Below, piece by piece: positions 51,477 to 60,689 of a DNA stretch of 64,000 nucleotides. The position numbers and the translations under genes are program-made. Position 1 is the first letter of the stretch. The number at the start of each line of letters is the position of its first letter. The notes under the pieces were generated by a model. The model saw only the letters and a program-made list of their open reading frames with translations, was not told the origin of the DNA and did no database searches. The DNA comes from Haloarchaeobius salinus (lineage in GTDB: Archaea > Halobacteriota > Halobacteria > Halobacteriales > Natrialbaceae). Where the stretch lies: the NCBI RefSeq assembly GCF_024464185.1, contig NZ_JANHAU010000007.1, forward strand, positions 1-64,000. Reading direction: 5' to 3'.

Positions 51477-51611
51477 GTCTACGGAATACGTGCTGTCGAT
51501 GCGCCAGTCCTCGATTCAGAACAAAATCTTCTGGGATCTATTTGTCTTGCTGGGCCATGTGGTCGCATCGACGACGAGCGCTTCTCTGACGAGTTTCCAT
51601 CGCTGATCAGT
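51477..51611 (+). pseudogene. C-terminal remnant of a second IclR regulator
   Basis: The frame reads VYGIRAVDAPVLDSEQNLLG then SICLAGPCGRIDDERFSDEF and PSLISE. This is the end of an IclR effector domain (compare GAPIRDEDGVSLGAISVSGP in the intact gene). No start or HTH is present, and the frame degenerates afterwards. Evidence of an older duplication or replaced neighbour. Confidence 0.65.
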
Positions 51612-51737
51612 GAGCGCGGAACCCCATCGAAATCAACGCTGAGACCAACGCGTCCGAAACGCACAGCATCTAAGAGGAACGTCGTGGACCGAAACGCCAG
51701 CAAAGCCCGGCATCGACATGTCTGGAAACTAAGTATC

Positions 51738-53696
51738 TTATATATCTGTAATAATCTGTTTCCCAGCGTCGACTGCACTCGCGTCTTCGGGAAGAAGTGC
51801 GATAATTAGGTAATCAGGATAGTCTGCGAAATATTCGATGATCTTCGCGATCCGGTTCGAATCGATTGCTTCCAAAGAGTCCAGTAACATCACTGGCACT
51901 GTCTCATGGAGATCGTGTACAAGGTAGCCAGCAAGGGCGACGACAAGCCCGACGACCTCGCGTTCGCTCTCACTGAGCGTGTCGACCGTCCCCTCGTAAG
52001 CTTCACCGGAATCTGCCTCACGGACCACGTGAAGGTCGAAAACCGTCTCCTGAACTTTCTGCCGCCCCTGCCGTGTCTCTTGTTCTTGCCGTTCTATCCA
52101 GATACGGGCGATGTTCTCGTACTCAAGTATCTCCAGAACCTCCGCCATATGACTGTTGAACTCTTCAACTGCATTTTCTTCAAGCCGGTCGATCCGAGTC
52201 CGTAGCTCATCAAGTTCATCGACAACCTGGTTCCGGCGATCCTTGTACTCTTCCTTGTCGTCAACCATGGACTCTATCTCATTGATCTCAGATTCTACCG
52301 AGTCGAGCTCTGTTTCTTTTTGTTCGAGTTCCAACTCAACACGATTTGCCTGCTTGTGGAGTTCGAGTACTTGATCGTAGTCCGAAGACTGCTCTTGCTC
52401 AACGGCCGCCTCGAGTTCCTCGACTTCTTCGTGGAGGGTCTCGCGCCGTTCCTCCAGTTTTTCGACCCGTTCTCGCTTCGAATCGAGTTGGGTATCAATC
52501 TCGGCAAGCCTGTCATCGAGTTTGTCGAGCTCATCTTCGACTGTCTCAATCTCTGTCACACGCTTTTTCTTCTCGTCAATTTGGTCCTGAATGGTCTGAC
52601 GCTCATTCAGCTTCTCTTGCCGGAGCGAACGGAGTCGGTTGAGCGTTTCATCGATGTCGCTACGGGAAACCTGTGAGCCACACGTCCAGCACGTCACAGC
52701 GTCATCGCTTTCGAGTAACTGGTCCGTGAGAGCACCATCATTTTCTTGATCGCTCTTCTCTTGAAGGACAGATGCGATTTCACTATCCGTTCCGTCCAGC
52801 ATTCCCTCATTAAACTGGATGATGCTCTGAAGCTCGTTCATTTGAGCGTTCACCCGACGTTGGCGCTCACGGAGCTCATCAAGGTCGTCATGAAGGGCGT
52901 CGATATCGACGCTGGTTCGACCAGTCAGCTCCTCTCGCCGGCCGCTCTTCTCCTTCCGCTCGGACTCCAGTGAGTCGATCGTCTCTTGCACCGTCTCGAG
53001 TTCGAATCGGATATCCTCCAGCTGTGACCGATGATCTTTCAACTTATCGAGCTGCTCTTCGATGGCCTCCTTTGATTCCTGTTCTGAGACGATGTCACCG
53101 TCAGCTTGCTCGATTTCATGTTCCAGCTCTTCGAGACGCTCTTCACGCTTGGAGATAGCGGACTGAAGCTCCTGTTTCCGCCGTTCAAGACCAGTGAGAT
53201 CCCGTTCTCTTTCTTCTATTTTGGAGACTTTTTCATCGAGGTCTCGTTTTTCAGCCTGAAGGAGTTCGATCTCGGCTTCTATCTCGGCAGTATCGATTGG
53301 CCGGGTAAGGAGTTCGTGGAGGTTCTCTCCACGAGCTGCCACCTGCCGTGCTTCGTTATCTTCGAGGAGGAATGCGAATAGTTCTGCAGTTTCCGGGTCA
53401 TCGAGATAGCCAGGTTCTTTAGCGTTGACCGTACCGTGCTGGCGTTCGAAGCGTCGTTCGACTATCGTCTCTCCAATATCAAGTTCAACACGCCCTTTCT
53501 CTGCATTACCTTTGAGCGTGTATTGGTCGCTACCCATTACTGCCATCAATGCTTGAAGGAACGAGGTTCGATTAGTCGCGTTTCGACCTTCAAGGATAGT
53601 GACGCCCTCGGAGAGGTCGACGGTAGTCTCTGAAATCCCACCAACGTTCTCTACGTGGAGGGAGAATTCTCCTTGCGCAGATTCTGAATGAGACAT
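51738..53696 (-). CDS. Archaea-specific SMC/Rad50-like protein
   Basis: A 652-residue protein. Globular ends bracket about 400 residues of coiled coil broken by a zinc-hook-like CWTCG near residue 336. The Walker A region reads ILEGRNATNRTSFLQAL, with Arg-Thr in place of Lys-Ser/Thr, which is normal for the archaea-specific SMC-related family. The ABC-signature region is TLSESEREVVGLVVALAGYL and Walker B PVMLLDSLEAID. Homologues are thought to act in chromosome or plasmid organisation or in DNA repair. It stands alone, with no nuclease partner beside it. Confidence 0.8.
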   Translation of the reverse strand: MSHSESAQGEFSLHVENVGGISETTVDLSEGVTILEGRNATNRTSFLQALMAVMGSDQYTLKGNAEKGRVELDIGETIVERRFERQHGTVNAKEPGYLDDPETAELFAFLLEDNEARQVAARGENLHELLTRPIDTAEIEAEIELLQAEKRDLDEKVSKIEERERDLTGLERRKQELQSAISKREERLEELEHEIEQADGDIVSEQESKEAIEEQLDKLKDHRSQLEDIRFELETVQETIDSLESERKEKSGRREELTGRTSVDIDALHDDLDELRERQRRVNAQMNELQSIIQFNEGMLDGTDSEIASVLQEKSDQENDGALTDQLLESDDAVTCWTCGSQVSRSDIDETLNRLRSLRQEKLNERQTIQDQIDEKKKRVTEIETVEDELDKLDDRLAEIDTQLDSKRERVEKLEERRETLHEEVEELEAAVEQEQSSDYDQVLELHKQANRVELELEQKETELDSVESEINEIESMVDDKEEYKDRRNQVVDELDELRTRIDRLEENAVEEFNSHMAEVLEILEYENIARIWIERQEQETRQGRQKVQETVFDLHVVREADSGEAYEGTVDTLSESEREVVGLVVALAGYLVHDLHETVPVMLLDSLEAIDSNRIAKIIEYFADYPDYLIIALLPEDASAVDAGKQIITDI

Positions 53697-55181
53697 AGCT
53701 GTATGTTTCAGTGATAGCTATTAGGCCTTTTGTTTACTGACTCATTCTCGCGTTAATCTGTTGGGCTGTGATAATCTTCACATAGCACCTGCTCGAAATC
53801 CATCGACCGCCACATTCTTGCCAGACGAAACGAATATGGACCAGAACTTTCGGAACGCCAAAATTTTTAACATCTGTTTTCTGTAGGGACTTGAGTGTCG
53901 ACTCTGTGGCCAAAGCAGCTCTATACTGGAGTGAATAGGTGGTGCCATGAGCATTCTCCCGACGTCCCCTATTGACTTTTCTTCTGGGCCAGGTACAGGC
54001 AGACCGTTTTTGCGATGTTGATATACTGTATAGTGGGAGATAAAGTCGGCAGAGAGCGACTCGGCATCGACACCTGCACTTTCTATCTCGGTCGCTTTCG
54101 GGTCGTCCTGACGGTGAGTTTGCTGGTGTGAAGTGCCTCATAGACAGGAGTGTTACTCCACTCAAGGCGACTGGCGTTCACGGTAGTTCATTCGGATACG
54201 ATCCACTTTTTGTTCAACATCTATGTGAGGTTTCGCACACTCGTTCCGTCCCCCCACTCTCTGGCTAACCAATGATCGACATCGGAGAGTCAACTCTATG
54301 TCGTAACACGCCCAAGCTTGCAACAGATGTCTTCGTGTTTACTCATCTACCTGTGTTAGTGTGGTACAACCATGAAGTTGTATCGTATGTTTTCACCCGC
54401 TTAATATCCCTAGCAAAAAGGAGTTCGCACTCGCCTCATTTTTTATACTGGGCCAATTATTTTCCGAGAATTATACACAGTACAATCAAAATTTCTCGTC
54501 TGAAGGTTTTACAGTACTATGTTTGTAACACACGTTTCTTGGTGTGCTGTTTTTACAGTACTATGTTTGTAACACACGTTTCGTAGTACTACTACACTTG
54601 CGGGAGAAGCGGCACCATGGTCTATTATAAGGGAGTACGAGATCGGGCCTCCAAAGTGGGTAAAGAACACACTAGCACCCCCGTTTTCTAATATTAAACA
54701 TATCTATAAGGCCATTTTGCCATATTGGACAAAGGCTGTCACCGAAAAACGTATCTCTAGCCAGCGGTCTACCGGCGGGGACCGTTCGCTGCGTACAAAT
54801 CTGATTGAAATTTCAGGGAGAACGCCAGAAGAAAAGTAGGTTCATATCTACCGTATCTGGATTGGTATTCCTTGAGCGATAGCCGGTCATGGTTTCTCGT
54901 TTGCCCACTTGGCTGCTACCATCATCTGTGCACCCGACTGGACCGTCCACGGGAACTTCTGTGGACCCGTAGCTGGCGAGGAAGGATCTGCTTTCCGAGA
55001 GACTGTGTGAGACTTTCGGGTGTCAACCGCCATGGTCCGTGTTTTCAATTCGAAAATTGCTATCTGGTCTCAATTCCTCTGTATGAATCATAAAACGGGC
55101 GCATACACCGCACGTCGAAGCCGACGTTCAGCATATAGGAAGTGACCGTGGTTTTAAGTCCTCCCGCAATATCCTGTAGAC
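53697..55181. other. 1.5 kb region without a recognisable gene
   Basis: Frames here are short, basic or full of stops. Around 53790-54170 the minus strand has stretches that might be a decayed gene (IQYINIAKTVCLYLAQKKS) but no family is clear. The middle is AT-rich. A 32-base repeat occurs twice at 54507-54582. A TATA-like TTTTAAG at 55152 serves the next gene. Confidence 0.5.
54507..54582. repeat. 32-base direct repeat, two copies
   Basis: A unit starting TTTTACAGTACTATGTTTGT and ending AACACACGTTTC occurs perfectly at 54507-54538 and 54551-54582, with a 12-base gap (period 44). The short gap and only two copies rule against CRISPR. It may be a pair of binding sites or a local duplication. 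Confidence 0.7.
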
Positions 55182-55967
55182 ATGCCAGTCTCAGAGGAAG
55201 AGAAAGAAAACATAGCCATATCACTCTACGAGGCATTCGACAGTAGTGTACCGATAGACCGGCCAACCGGGGAATATAATCTCTCCATTGCCGACGCGTA
55301 CGATATTCAGTCGCGGTTCGTTGACCACCGCATCAGCGATGGCGCGACTGTAGTAGGGCACAAAATTGGATTAACGAGCGAGGGAATTCAGAATCAACTG
55401 GATGTCGACGAACCGGACTACGGCCGGCTGCTGGATACAATGTACATTGTTGACGGAACGATTCCGATGGAGGACCTAATCCAGCCCCGCATTGAACCGG
55501 AAATCGGGTTTCTCATGGAGAGGGATTTGACGCCGCCGGTGACGCAGACTGACGTTCTCGCTGCCACGCGGAGTGTCATTCCAGTCCTCGAAATCATCGA
55601 CAGCAGGATTCGAGAGTGGGACATAAACATTCAGGACACTATAGCCGATAACGCCTCGTCGGCACTCTACGTGACTGGCGATGCGACAACTTCGGTCGAT
55701 GGCATAGATCTCTCTCTAGAGGGGCTGAAAATCCACCGGAATGGCGAACTCGCCGGTTCGGGAGCCGGGGCAGCCGTGCTGAATCACCCGGCCCGCGCCG
55801 TCGCGTGGCTAGCGAATAAACTCGAAGGATACGACCAACGCATCAAGGCTGGCCAGTTGGTTCTGAGTGGGTCCATTACACCGGCGGTAGGCCTCCACCC
55901 TGGTGCGACTATCACAGCTGAGTTCGCATCGCTCGGAACAATAACCATTGAGGCCAGTGACAAGTGA
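55182..55967 (+). CDS. mhpD: 2-oxopent-4-enoate hydratase
   Basis: A 261-residue enzyme of the fumarylacetoacetate hydrolase/MhpD family. GHKIGLTSEGIQNQLDVDEP and PRIEPEIGFLMERDL (acidic metal ligands), VIPVLEIIDSRI, and the C-terminal GQLVLSGSITPAVGLHPGAT are characteristic. It hydrates 2-hydroxypenta-2,4-dienoate to 4-hydroxy-2-oxovalerate, the step before the aldolase encoded at 58439. Close relatives include 4-oxalocrotonate decarboxylases; context favours hydratase. A TATA-like TTTTAAG 25-30 bases upstream suggests a leaderless transcript. Confidence 0.85.
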   Translation: MPVSEEEKENIAISLYEAFDSSVPIDRPTGEYNLSIADAYDIQSRFVDHRISDGATVVGHKIGLTSEGIQNQLDVDEPDYGRLLDTMYIVDGTIPMEDLIQPRIEPEIGFLMERDLTPPVTQTDVLAATRSVIPVLEIIDSRIREWDINIQDTIADNASSALYVTGDATTSVDGIDLSLEGLKIHRNGELAGSGAGAAVLNHPARAVAWLANKLEGYDQRIKAGQLVLSGSITPAVGLHPGATITAEFASLGTITIEASDK

Positions 55968-56477
55968 TGAATTAGTGGTGTCGTTGTAGCAGAAAGAAAC
56001 CGACCATTGACATGGGGGATGTATAGTAAGAAATCGTCTCAAGCCTAGCTTTGTTCCTCTTCGACTGTATCTCGGCGCTTCAACTCGCAGTTAGGAGACG
56101 TTGACCGCCGGTACCATTCGGTTTTGATATAGAAAACAGCGGTGGGGGGATATTTAGTCCCGTAGGGGTCCTCCACCTGAAGTCACCATAACCAAGTTCA
56201 GGGGAACGTGGCTCTCGGTACCCACGCGTGCCGCGAGCTCGCTTCTGCCAACCTCAGCGAGACATACCCCTGAGCGTTCTCTCTACAGTTTAGCGGTATG
56301 GATGAGACGGTTGGTGTATGGATTTCCTGCAGCGACGAGTGCAACAACCCGGGCAGCAATATCCCACTAGACCGGATATCGAAACAGGTGCAGGTAGAAG
56401 GATCGAACTGTGTCCGCGCCACTTGCTTCGTGCTATCCTGCTGGTAGCACCTGAAGCATCTCAAAACCGGGAGTTTT
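55968..56477. other. Gap without a recognisable gene
   Basis: About 510 bases with no acidic coding frame of useful length and no RNA gene that I can see. Confidence 0.45.
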
Positions 56478-56496
56478 CATAATCAAAACGATTATG
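56478..56496. promoter_or_regulatory. Palindromic operator before the second IclR gene
   Basis: CATAATC-AAAAC-GATTATG is a perfect 7-5-7 palindrome, ending 24 bases before the ATG at 56521, where the TATA box should be. This indicates autorepression. Confidence 0.6.
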
Positions 56497-56520
56497 ATGT
56501 GGGGTATCATAGCGGATGTC

Positions 56521-57288
56521 ATGGATGACAAAGCAAACCACCCTGTGAAGACCACGCAGAAGTCCTTGGTAATACTCGAGGAGTTGTTGGGACGAGACGG
56601 CGCCCGAATCAGTGAACTCGCTTCGGAACTGGACATGACGAAGGGAAGTATCCATAACCACGTGAGCACACTCCGCGAAAAAAGGTACGTCGTCAAGGAC
56701 GAGGATACAGATATCTACCGGGTAGGTCTTAAGTTCCTCACTATGGGCGGAAAGGTCAGAGGGCAGTACGACATTTACAAATTCGGACGACCAAAGATCG
56801 ACCGCGTAGCTAACGAGACAGGGCATCTGGCGAACCTGATGGTCGAGGAAAACGGCCTCGGAGTGTATCTATATCAATCGCGGGGCGATCATGCCGTGAA
56901 TCTAGATACCTACACGGGCCATCGCATTCGGATGCACAATATCGCCATTGGGAAGGCTATCTTAGCTCACCTTCCCCAAGACCGCGTCGAAGCGATTCTA
57001 GACCGGTGGGGGATGCCGAAGGATACGGACAGGACCATCACCACGCCTGCCCGCCTTTTCGGCGAACTCGAAACTTTTCGCGAGCAGGGGTATGCGACGG
57101 AATATCAGGAGCGGACAGAGCGACTCGCCTGTATCGGTGCACCGGTCACCATCGACGAGACCCTCCACGGGGCGCTCAGCGTCTCTGTCCCGGCGAAAAA
57201 CGTCGACTCCACCCAGTTCGACGACGATCTGATAGACACGGTCCTACAAACGGCGAATCAGCTCTCTTTGGATATCAAGTACGCCTGA
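56521..57288 (+). CDS. IclR-family transcriptional regulator (second copy)
   Basis: A 255-residue regulator from the ATG at 56521. The HTH (RISELASELDMTKGSIHNHV) is followed by an effector domain (TYTGHRIRMHNIAIGKAILA, LACIGAPVTIDETLHGALSV). It lies among the meta-cleavage genes and probably responds to a pathway intermediate. It differs clearly from the copy at 50533, including its operator, so the two likely control different blocks. Confidence 0.88.
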   Translation: MDDKANHPVKTTQKSLVILEELLGRDGARISELASELDMTKGSIHNHVSTLREKRYVVKDEDTDIYRVGLKFLTMGGKVRGQYDIYKFGRPKIDRVANETGHLANLMVEENGLGVYLYQSRGDHAVNLDTYTGHRIRMHNIAIGKAILAHLPQDRVEAILDRWGMPKDTDRTITTPARLFGELETFREQGYATEYQERTERLACIGAPVTIDETLHGALSVSVPAKNVDSTQFDDDLIDTVLQTANQLSLDIKYA

Positions 57289-57504
57289 GTGCGGGCCAGC
57301 AACCGGCTGCCGTGCACTCGCCGTGACTATCGGGGCATCATGTCTGCTCAGAATGTGCTTCGACAACCGCAAGATGAGAATTCCCACTGGGATTTTAGCC
57401 TACAAACGGAACAAACCGGCGTTATCAACACTCAGAGTGCCGGGATTCGGAGAACATTTTCCTGACCCCAATTGTTTTATCCGTGCATAGAGATTTCTGG
57501 CTAT

Positions 57505-58446
57505 ATGCCGACGAAAGCAGCCATTGTAGGACCAGGTAATATCGGAACCGACCTGATGTATAAAATTGTTGACCGTTCTGATTCGATAGAAATTGAGAGG
57601 ATGATTGGAATCCTTCCGACGGAGGAGTCGGACGGTCTCCAAGCCGCGGTCGAAGAAGGAATAGGGGTAGGAAACAACGGAATCGAGAGTCTGAAAGAGC
57701 ACGCAGATGAGATCGACATTGTGTTCGAAGCAACGAGCGCAGGAATTCACGAGCAGCATGCCCCGGTCTATGAGGACCTTGGGCTGTTCGCAATTGATCT
57801 CACACCCGCTGCGGTGGGCCCTTACGTTGTACCGGCCGTCAACTTCGACGAAGCGTACGGTGATACTCAGAACATCAATATGGTTACCTGTGGTGGACAG
57901 GCGACGATTCCGCTTGTTCACGCCGTTGACCGCGTCACAGATGTCGAGTACGGCGAAATGATTTCGACGATCGCGTCGAAGAGCGCAGGTCCCGGGACTA
58001 GACAAAATATAGATAAGTTTACACAGACGACGTCTTCAGGGCTTGAACACGTTGGCGGTGCAGATGAGGGGAAGGCTATTATCGTCTTGAACCCGGCCGA
58101 ACCACCAATTATGATGCGCAATACCGTCCACACGATGGTCAACGAGAGTACGAGCATCGAGGCAGTTCGCGACTCTGTGGCCCGCATTGAAGCGGAGATA
58201 CAGACGTACGTACCCGGCTACCAGATAACGATCGAACCGACCGTCAGAGACGACGAAAACGTCGGGTTCGATCTCGACGATTCCATCGTCCTCACAATGA
58301 CGCTCGAAGTCGAGGGCGAGGGCCAGTACCTGCCGCCTTATGCCGGGAATCTGGACATCATGACGAGCGCTGCGCTTGGGGCGGCGGAACGGGTCGCCGA
58401 ACGGTCTGGCGACGCGGGACCTCTCGGGGGTGTGGCTGATGACTAA
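57505..58446 (+). CDS. mhpF: Acetaldehyde dehydrogenase (acylating)
   Basis: A 313-residue enzyme from the ATG at 57505. The N-terminal Rossmann motif is AIVGPGNIGTDLMYK and the nucleophile is C129 (NMVTCGGQATIP). It turns acetaldehyde, NAD and CoA into acetyl-CoA. The end of the gene overlaps the aldolase start by 8 bases. The two enzymes normally form a complex that channels acetaldehyde. TGTTTTATCC about 27 bases upstream is a likely promoter. Confidence 0.92.
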   Translation: MPTKAAIVGPGNIGTDLMYKIVDRSDSIEIERMIGILPTEESDGLQAAVEEGIGVGNNGIESLKEHADEIDIVFEATSAGIHEQHAPVYEDLGLFAIDLTPAAVGPYVVPAVNFDEAYGDTQNINMVTCGGQATIPLVHAVDRVTDVEYGEMISTIASKSAGPGTRQNIDKFTQTTSSGLEHVGGADEGKAIIVLNPAEPPIMMRNTVHTMVNESTSIEAVRDSVARIEAEIQTYVPGYQITIEPTVRDDENVGFDLDDSIVLTMTLEVEGEGQYLPPYAGNLDIMTSAALGAAERVAERSGDAGPLGGVADD

Positions 58447-59464
58447 GAACCCGCGCATTGTCGACATGACGCTACGGGACGGAATGCACGCCGTCGACCA
58501 CCAGTTCACTCCGGAGCAAATGGCGGACGTCGCCACGTCGCTGGACGCCGCGAACATGGACGTTATCGAGGTCTCCCATGGCGACGGCATGGGCGGATCG
58601 TCGATTAATTACGGAATCTCGGCTGCTGACACGGAGGCCTACCTCGACGCCGTTGCGCCCGAACTCAGCGATACCGAACTTTCGGTGTTGCTCCTCCCCG
58701 GTATCGGGACTATAGAGGAACTCGACCTTGCCATCGACAAAGGGGCTGACATATGTCGAATCGCGACCCACGTCACCGAGGCCGATATCTCCCAGGATCA
58801 CTTCGAGTACGTCAACGAGCGGGGGCTCGAGGCTAACGGTCTACTGATGCTCTCCCACATGGCCTCACCAGAAACAGTACTAGAACAGGCCGAGCTGATG
58901 GAAGAGTACGGGGCAGACGCTGTCTATGTCATGGACTCGGCCGGCGCGATGGTTCCGTCGGACGTCCGCGACCGTGTCTCCCTGCTCGCGTCGGAACTCT
59001 CCATCGACGTTGGCTTCCACGCCCACAATAACCTAGGACTGGCTATTGGAAACTCGCTAGCCGCACTTGAAGAGGGCGCGGTGACAATCGACGGCTGCTT
59101 GCGCGGCCTTGGTGCCGGGTCGGGGAACGCACAAATAGAAGTGCTAGTTAGCGTGCTGGAGAAGTCAGGATACGACGTCAACCCGGACGTGTTTGGCGTC
59201 ATGGACGCTGCTGGGGATACGCTCGTTCCGATGCTGGACGCGGACACAATGCCAACACTCGATAACGATTCGCTCACGCTCGGCTACGCGGGCGTCTACT
59301 CATCATTCCTCCGGCACGCTAGAAGAGCCGCCGACGAGTATGATCTCGACCCGCGGGAGATCCTGGTCGAACTCGGCGAAATTGGCGTCGTCGGTGGTCA
59401 GGAGGACATCATCACTGACGTCGCCGACCGCCTGGCCAACGAATCGACGGGCGGAAACGACTGA
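58439..59464 (+). CDS. mhpE: 4-hydroxy-2-oxovalerate aldolase
   Basis: A 341-residue DRE-TIM metal aldolase. TLRDGMHAVDHQFTPEQM includes R13, D14 and H17, and GFHAHNNLGLAIGNSLAA holds the two metal histidines. The C-terminal channel-forming domain is LRHARRAADEYDLDPREILV. It splits 4-hydroxy-2-oxovalerate into pyruvate and acetaldehyde, which passes to the coupled dehydrogenase. Confidence 0.92.
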   Translation: MTKNPRIVDMTLRDGMHAVDHQFTPEQMADVATSLDAANMDVIEVSHGDGMGGSSINYGISAADTEAYLDAVAPELSDTELSVLLLPGIGTIEELDLAIDKGADICRIATHVTEADISQDHFEYVNERGLEANGLLMLSHMASPETVLEQAELMEEYGADAVYVMDSAGAMVPSDVRDRVSLLASELSIDVGFHAHNNLGLAIGNSLAALEEGAVTIDGCLRGLGAGSGNAQIEVLVSVLEKSGYDVNPDVFGVMDAAGDTLVPMLDADTMPTLDNDSLTLGYAGVYSSFLRHARRAADEYDLDPREILVELGEIGVVGGQEDIITDVADRLANESTGGND

Positions 59465-59583
59465 ACATACCCGACTGAAGTGCATAGAGGACGGCCGACG
59501 CAGACGGGAGTCGAGGAGAGGCAGCCGTTCCCTCAGACGCAAGTAGCCACCGCCTCATTCCCGCGAATATCGTTGCCGAAACA

Positions 59584-59596
59584 GAAATATTAAAAT
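59584..59596 (+). promoter_or_regulatory. TATA-like promoter of the extradiol dioxygenase
   Basis: AATATTAAAAT is centred about 30 bases before the ATG at 59620 in a 155-base gap, indicating a leaderless transcript separate from the aldolase operon. Confidence 0.5.
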
Positions 59597-59619
59597 CCGA
59601 AGAGCGTGGGATCCAACTT

Positions 59620-60603
59620 ATGGGCCAGTTTAACTCGGCACCTGAGCGTCCGGAACTCGCGCGGCTGGGACATGTCGCCTTGGAAACACCGGATCTTGAC
59701 GAGTCGCTACGGTTCTTCCGGGATACAATCGGACTTCAAGAAACGGATCGAACTGAAGACACGGCATTCCTGCGGTCGATGTACGACACGGAGCACCATA
59801 CGTTGAGTCTCACTGAGACCGATACAGCCGGGGTCAACCACATTGGGTGGCGCGCTCAGCGCCCCGAACACTTAGAGTTGTTCGTGGACCAACTCGAGAA
59901 AGAAGACATAGACGTCTCACGGCTCTCTGCTGGCGAGGAGCGTGGACAAGGCGAGGCTATTCGGTTCGAAGCGCCCAACGGGCACCCCTTCGAAATCTAC
60001 TACGACGTCGAGAAGCCCGACCCTCAAACAGAAAAAGAATCGCAGCTCAAAGCGAGACGGGTCAGCGGCGACACGCTGGTGCGCGGCGCGCCGACCCGTC
60101 TCGACCACGTTCACCTCCGCGACCGGGATGGCGCCGCAGCAACGGAATGGCTTGAGGAACACCTTGGGTTTCAGGTAAACGAGTTCTACCGGAACAAAGG
60201 AAAACGCTGGGGAACCTGGCTGAGCGTGACGCCACAACCGCATGATCTTGCGCTCAGCACGCATGAGGATACCGGCGACTCTGATGGCCGAGCCGAACAG
60301 TTCCACCACGTCTCGTACCGCGTCGAGACCGAACACGACCTCTTCGCAGCTGCTGACCGTCTCCGAGAGAACGGATACAAACTCGATGCCGGCCCCGGCC
60401 AACACGCCATTACCGAGGGGAAGTACCTCTACATGCGTGAACCTGCCAGTGACATCCGTCTCGAACTCTACACTGGTGGGTACCTCATCTTCGACCCCGA
60501 CTGGGAGCCAATTGAGTGGTCCGACGAGGATATTGGCATTGCCGGCGATCACCAGTGGATCGGTGAACTTGACGAGAGGATGAAACCGACCATCCCCTAC
60601 TGA
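59620..60603 (+). CDS. Extradiol ring-cleavage dioxygenase (VOC family)
   Basis: A 327-residue two-domain type I extradiol enzyme. The iron ligands lie in the second domain: H163 (LDHVHLRD), H229/H230 (EQFHHVSYRVE) and E282 (IRLELYTGGY). The first domain (LGHVALETPDLDESLRFFRD) is the non-catalytic repeat. It opens a catechol next to the hydroxyls, giving a 2-hydroxymuconic semialdehyde or a 2-hydroxy-6-oxo-dienoate. The hydrolase at 63646 suggests the latter, hence a 3-substituted catechol. Confidence 0.88.
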   Translation: MGQFNSAPERPELARLGHVALETPDLDESLRFFRDTIGLQETDRTEDTAFLRSMYDTEHHTLSLTETDTAGVNHIGWRAQRPEHLELFVDQLEKEDIDVSRLSAGEERGQGEAIRFEAPNGHPFEIYYDVEKPDPQTEKESQLKARRVSGDTLVRGAPTRLDHVHLRDRDGAAATEWLEEHLGFQVNEFYRNKGKRWGTWLSVTPQPHDLALSTHEDTGDSDGRAEQFHHVSYRVETEHDLFAAADRLRENGYKLDAGPGQHAITEGKYLYMREPASDIRLELYTGGYLIFDPDWEPIEWSDEDIGIAGDHQWIGELDERMKPTIPY

Positions 60604-60689
60604 GACGACTACATCCAAGACAAAAACTCTCAGCCACCCTTGGATTAGCGTACCAAAGATATAATAATCTACCCAGTTATCCGTGTTGT

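Noticed and set aside
51397-51606. 69-residue plus frame
   Set aside because: Another frame over the same DNA clearly encodes the end of an IclR regulator, so this frame is a shadow of the remnant.
53734-54165. 143-residue minus frame
   Set aside because: Rich in Arg, Cys and Ser with no recognisable domain; at best part of a decayed gene.
54507-54582. CRISPR array
   Set aside because: Only two repeat copies with a 12-base gap and no cas genes in the window.
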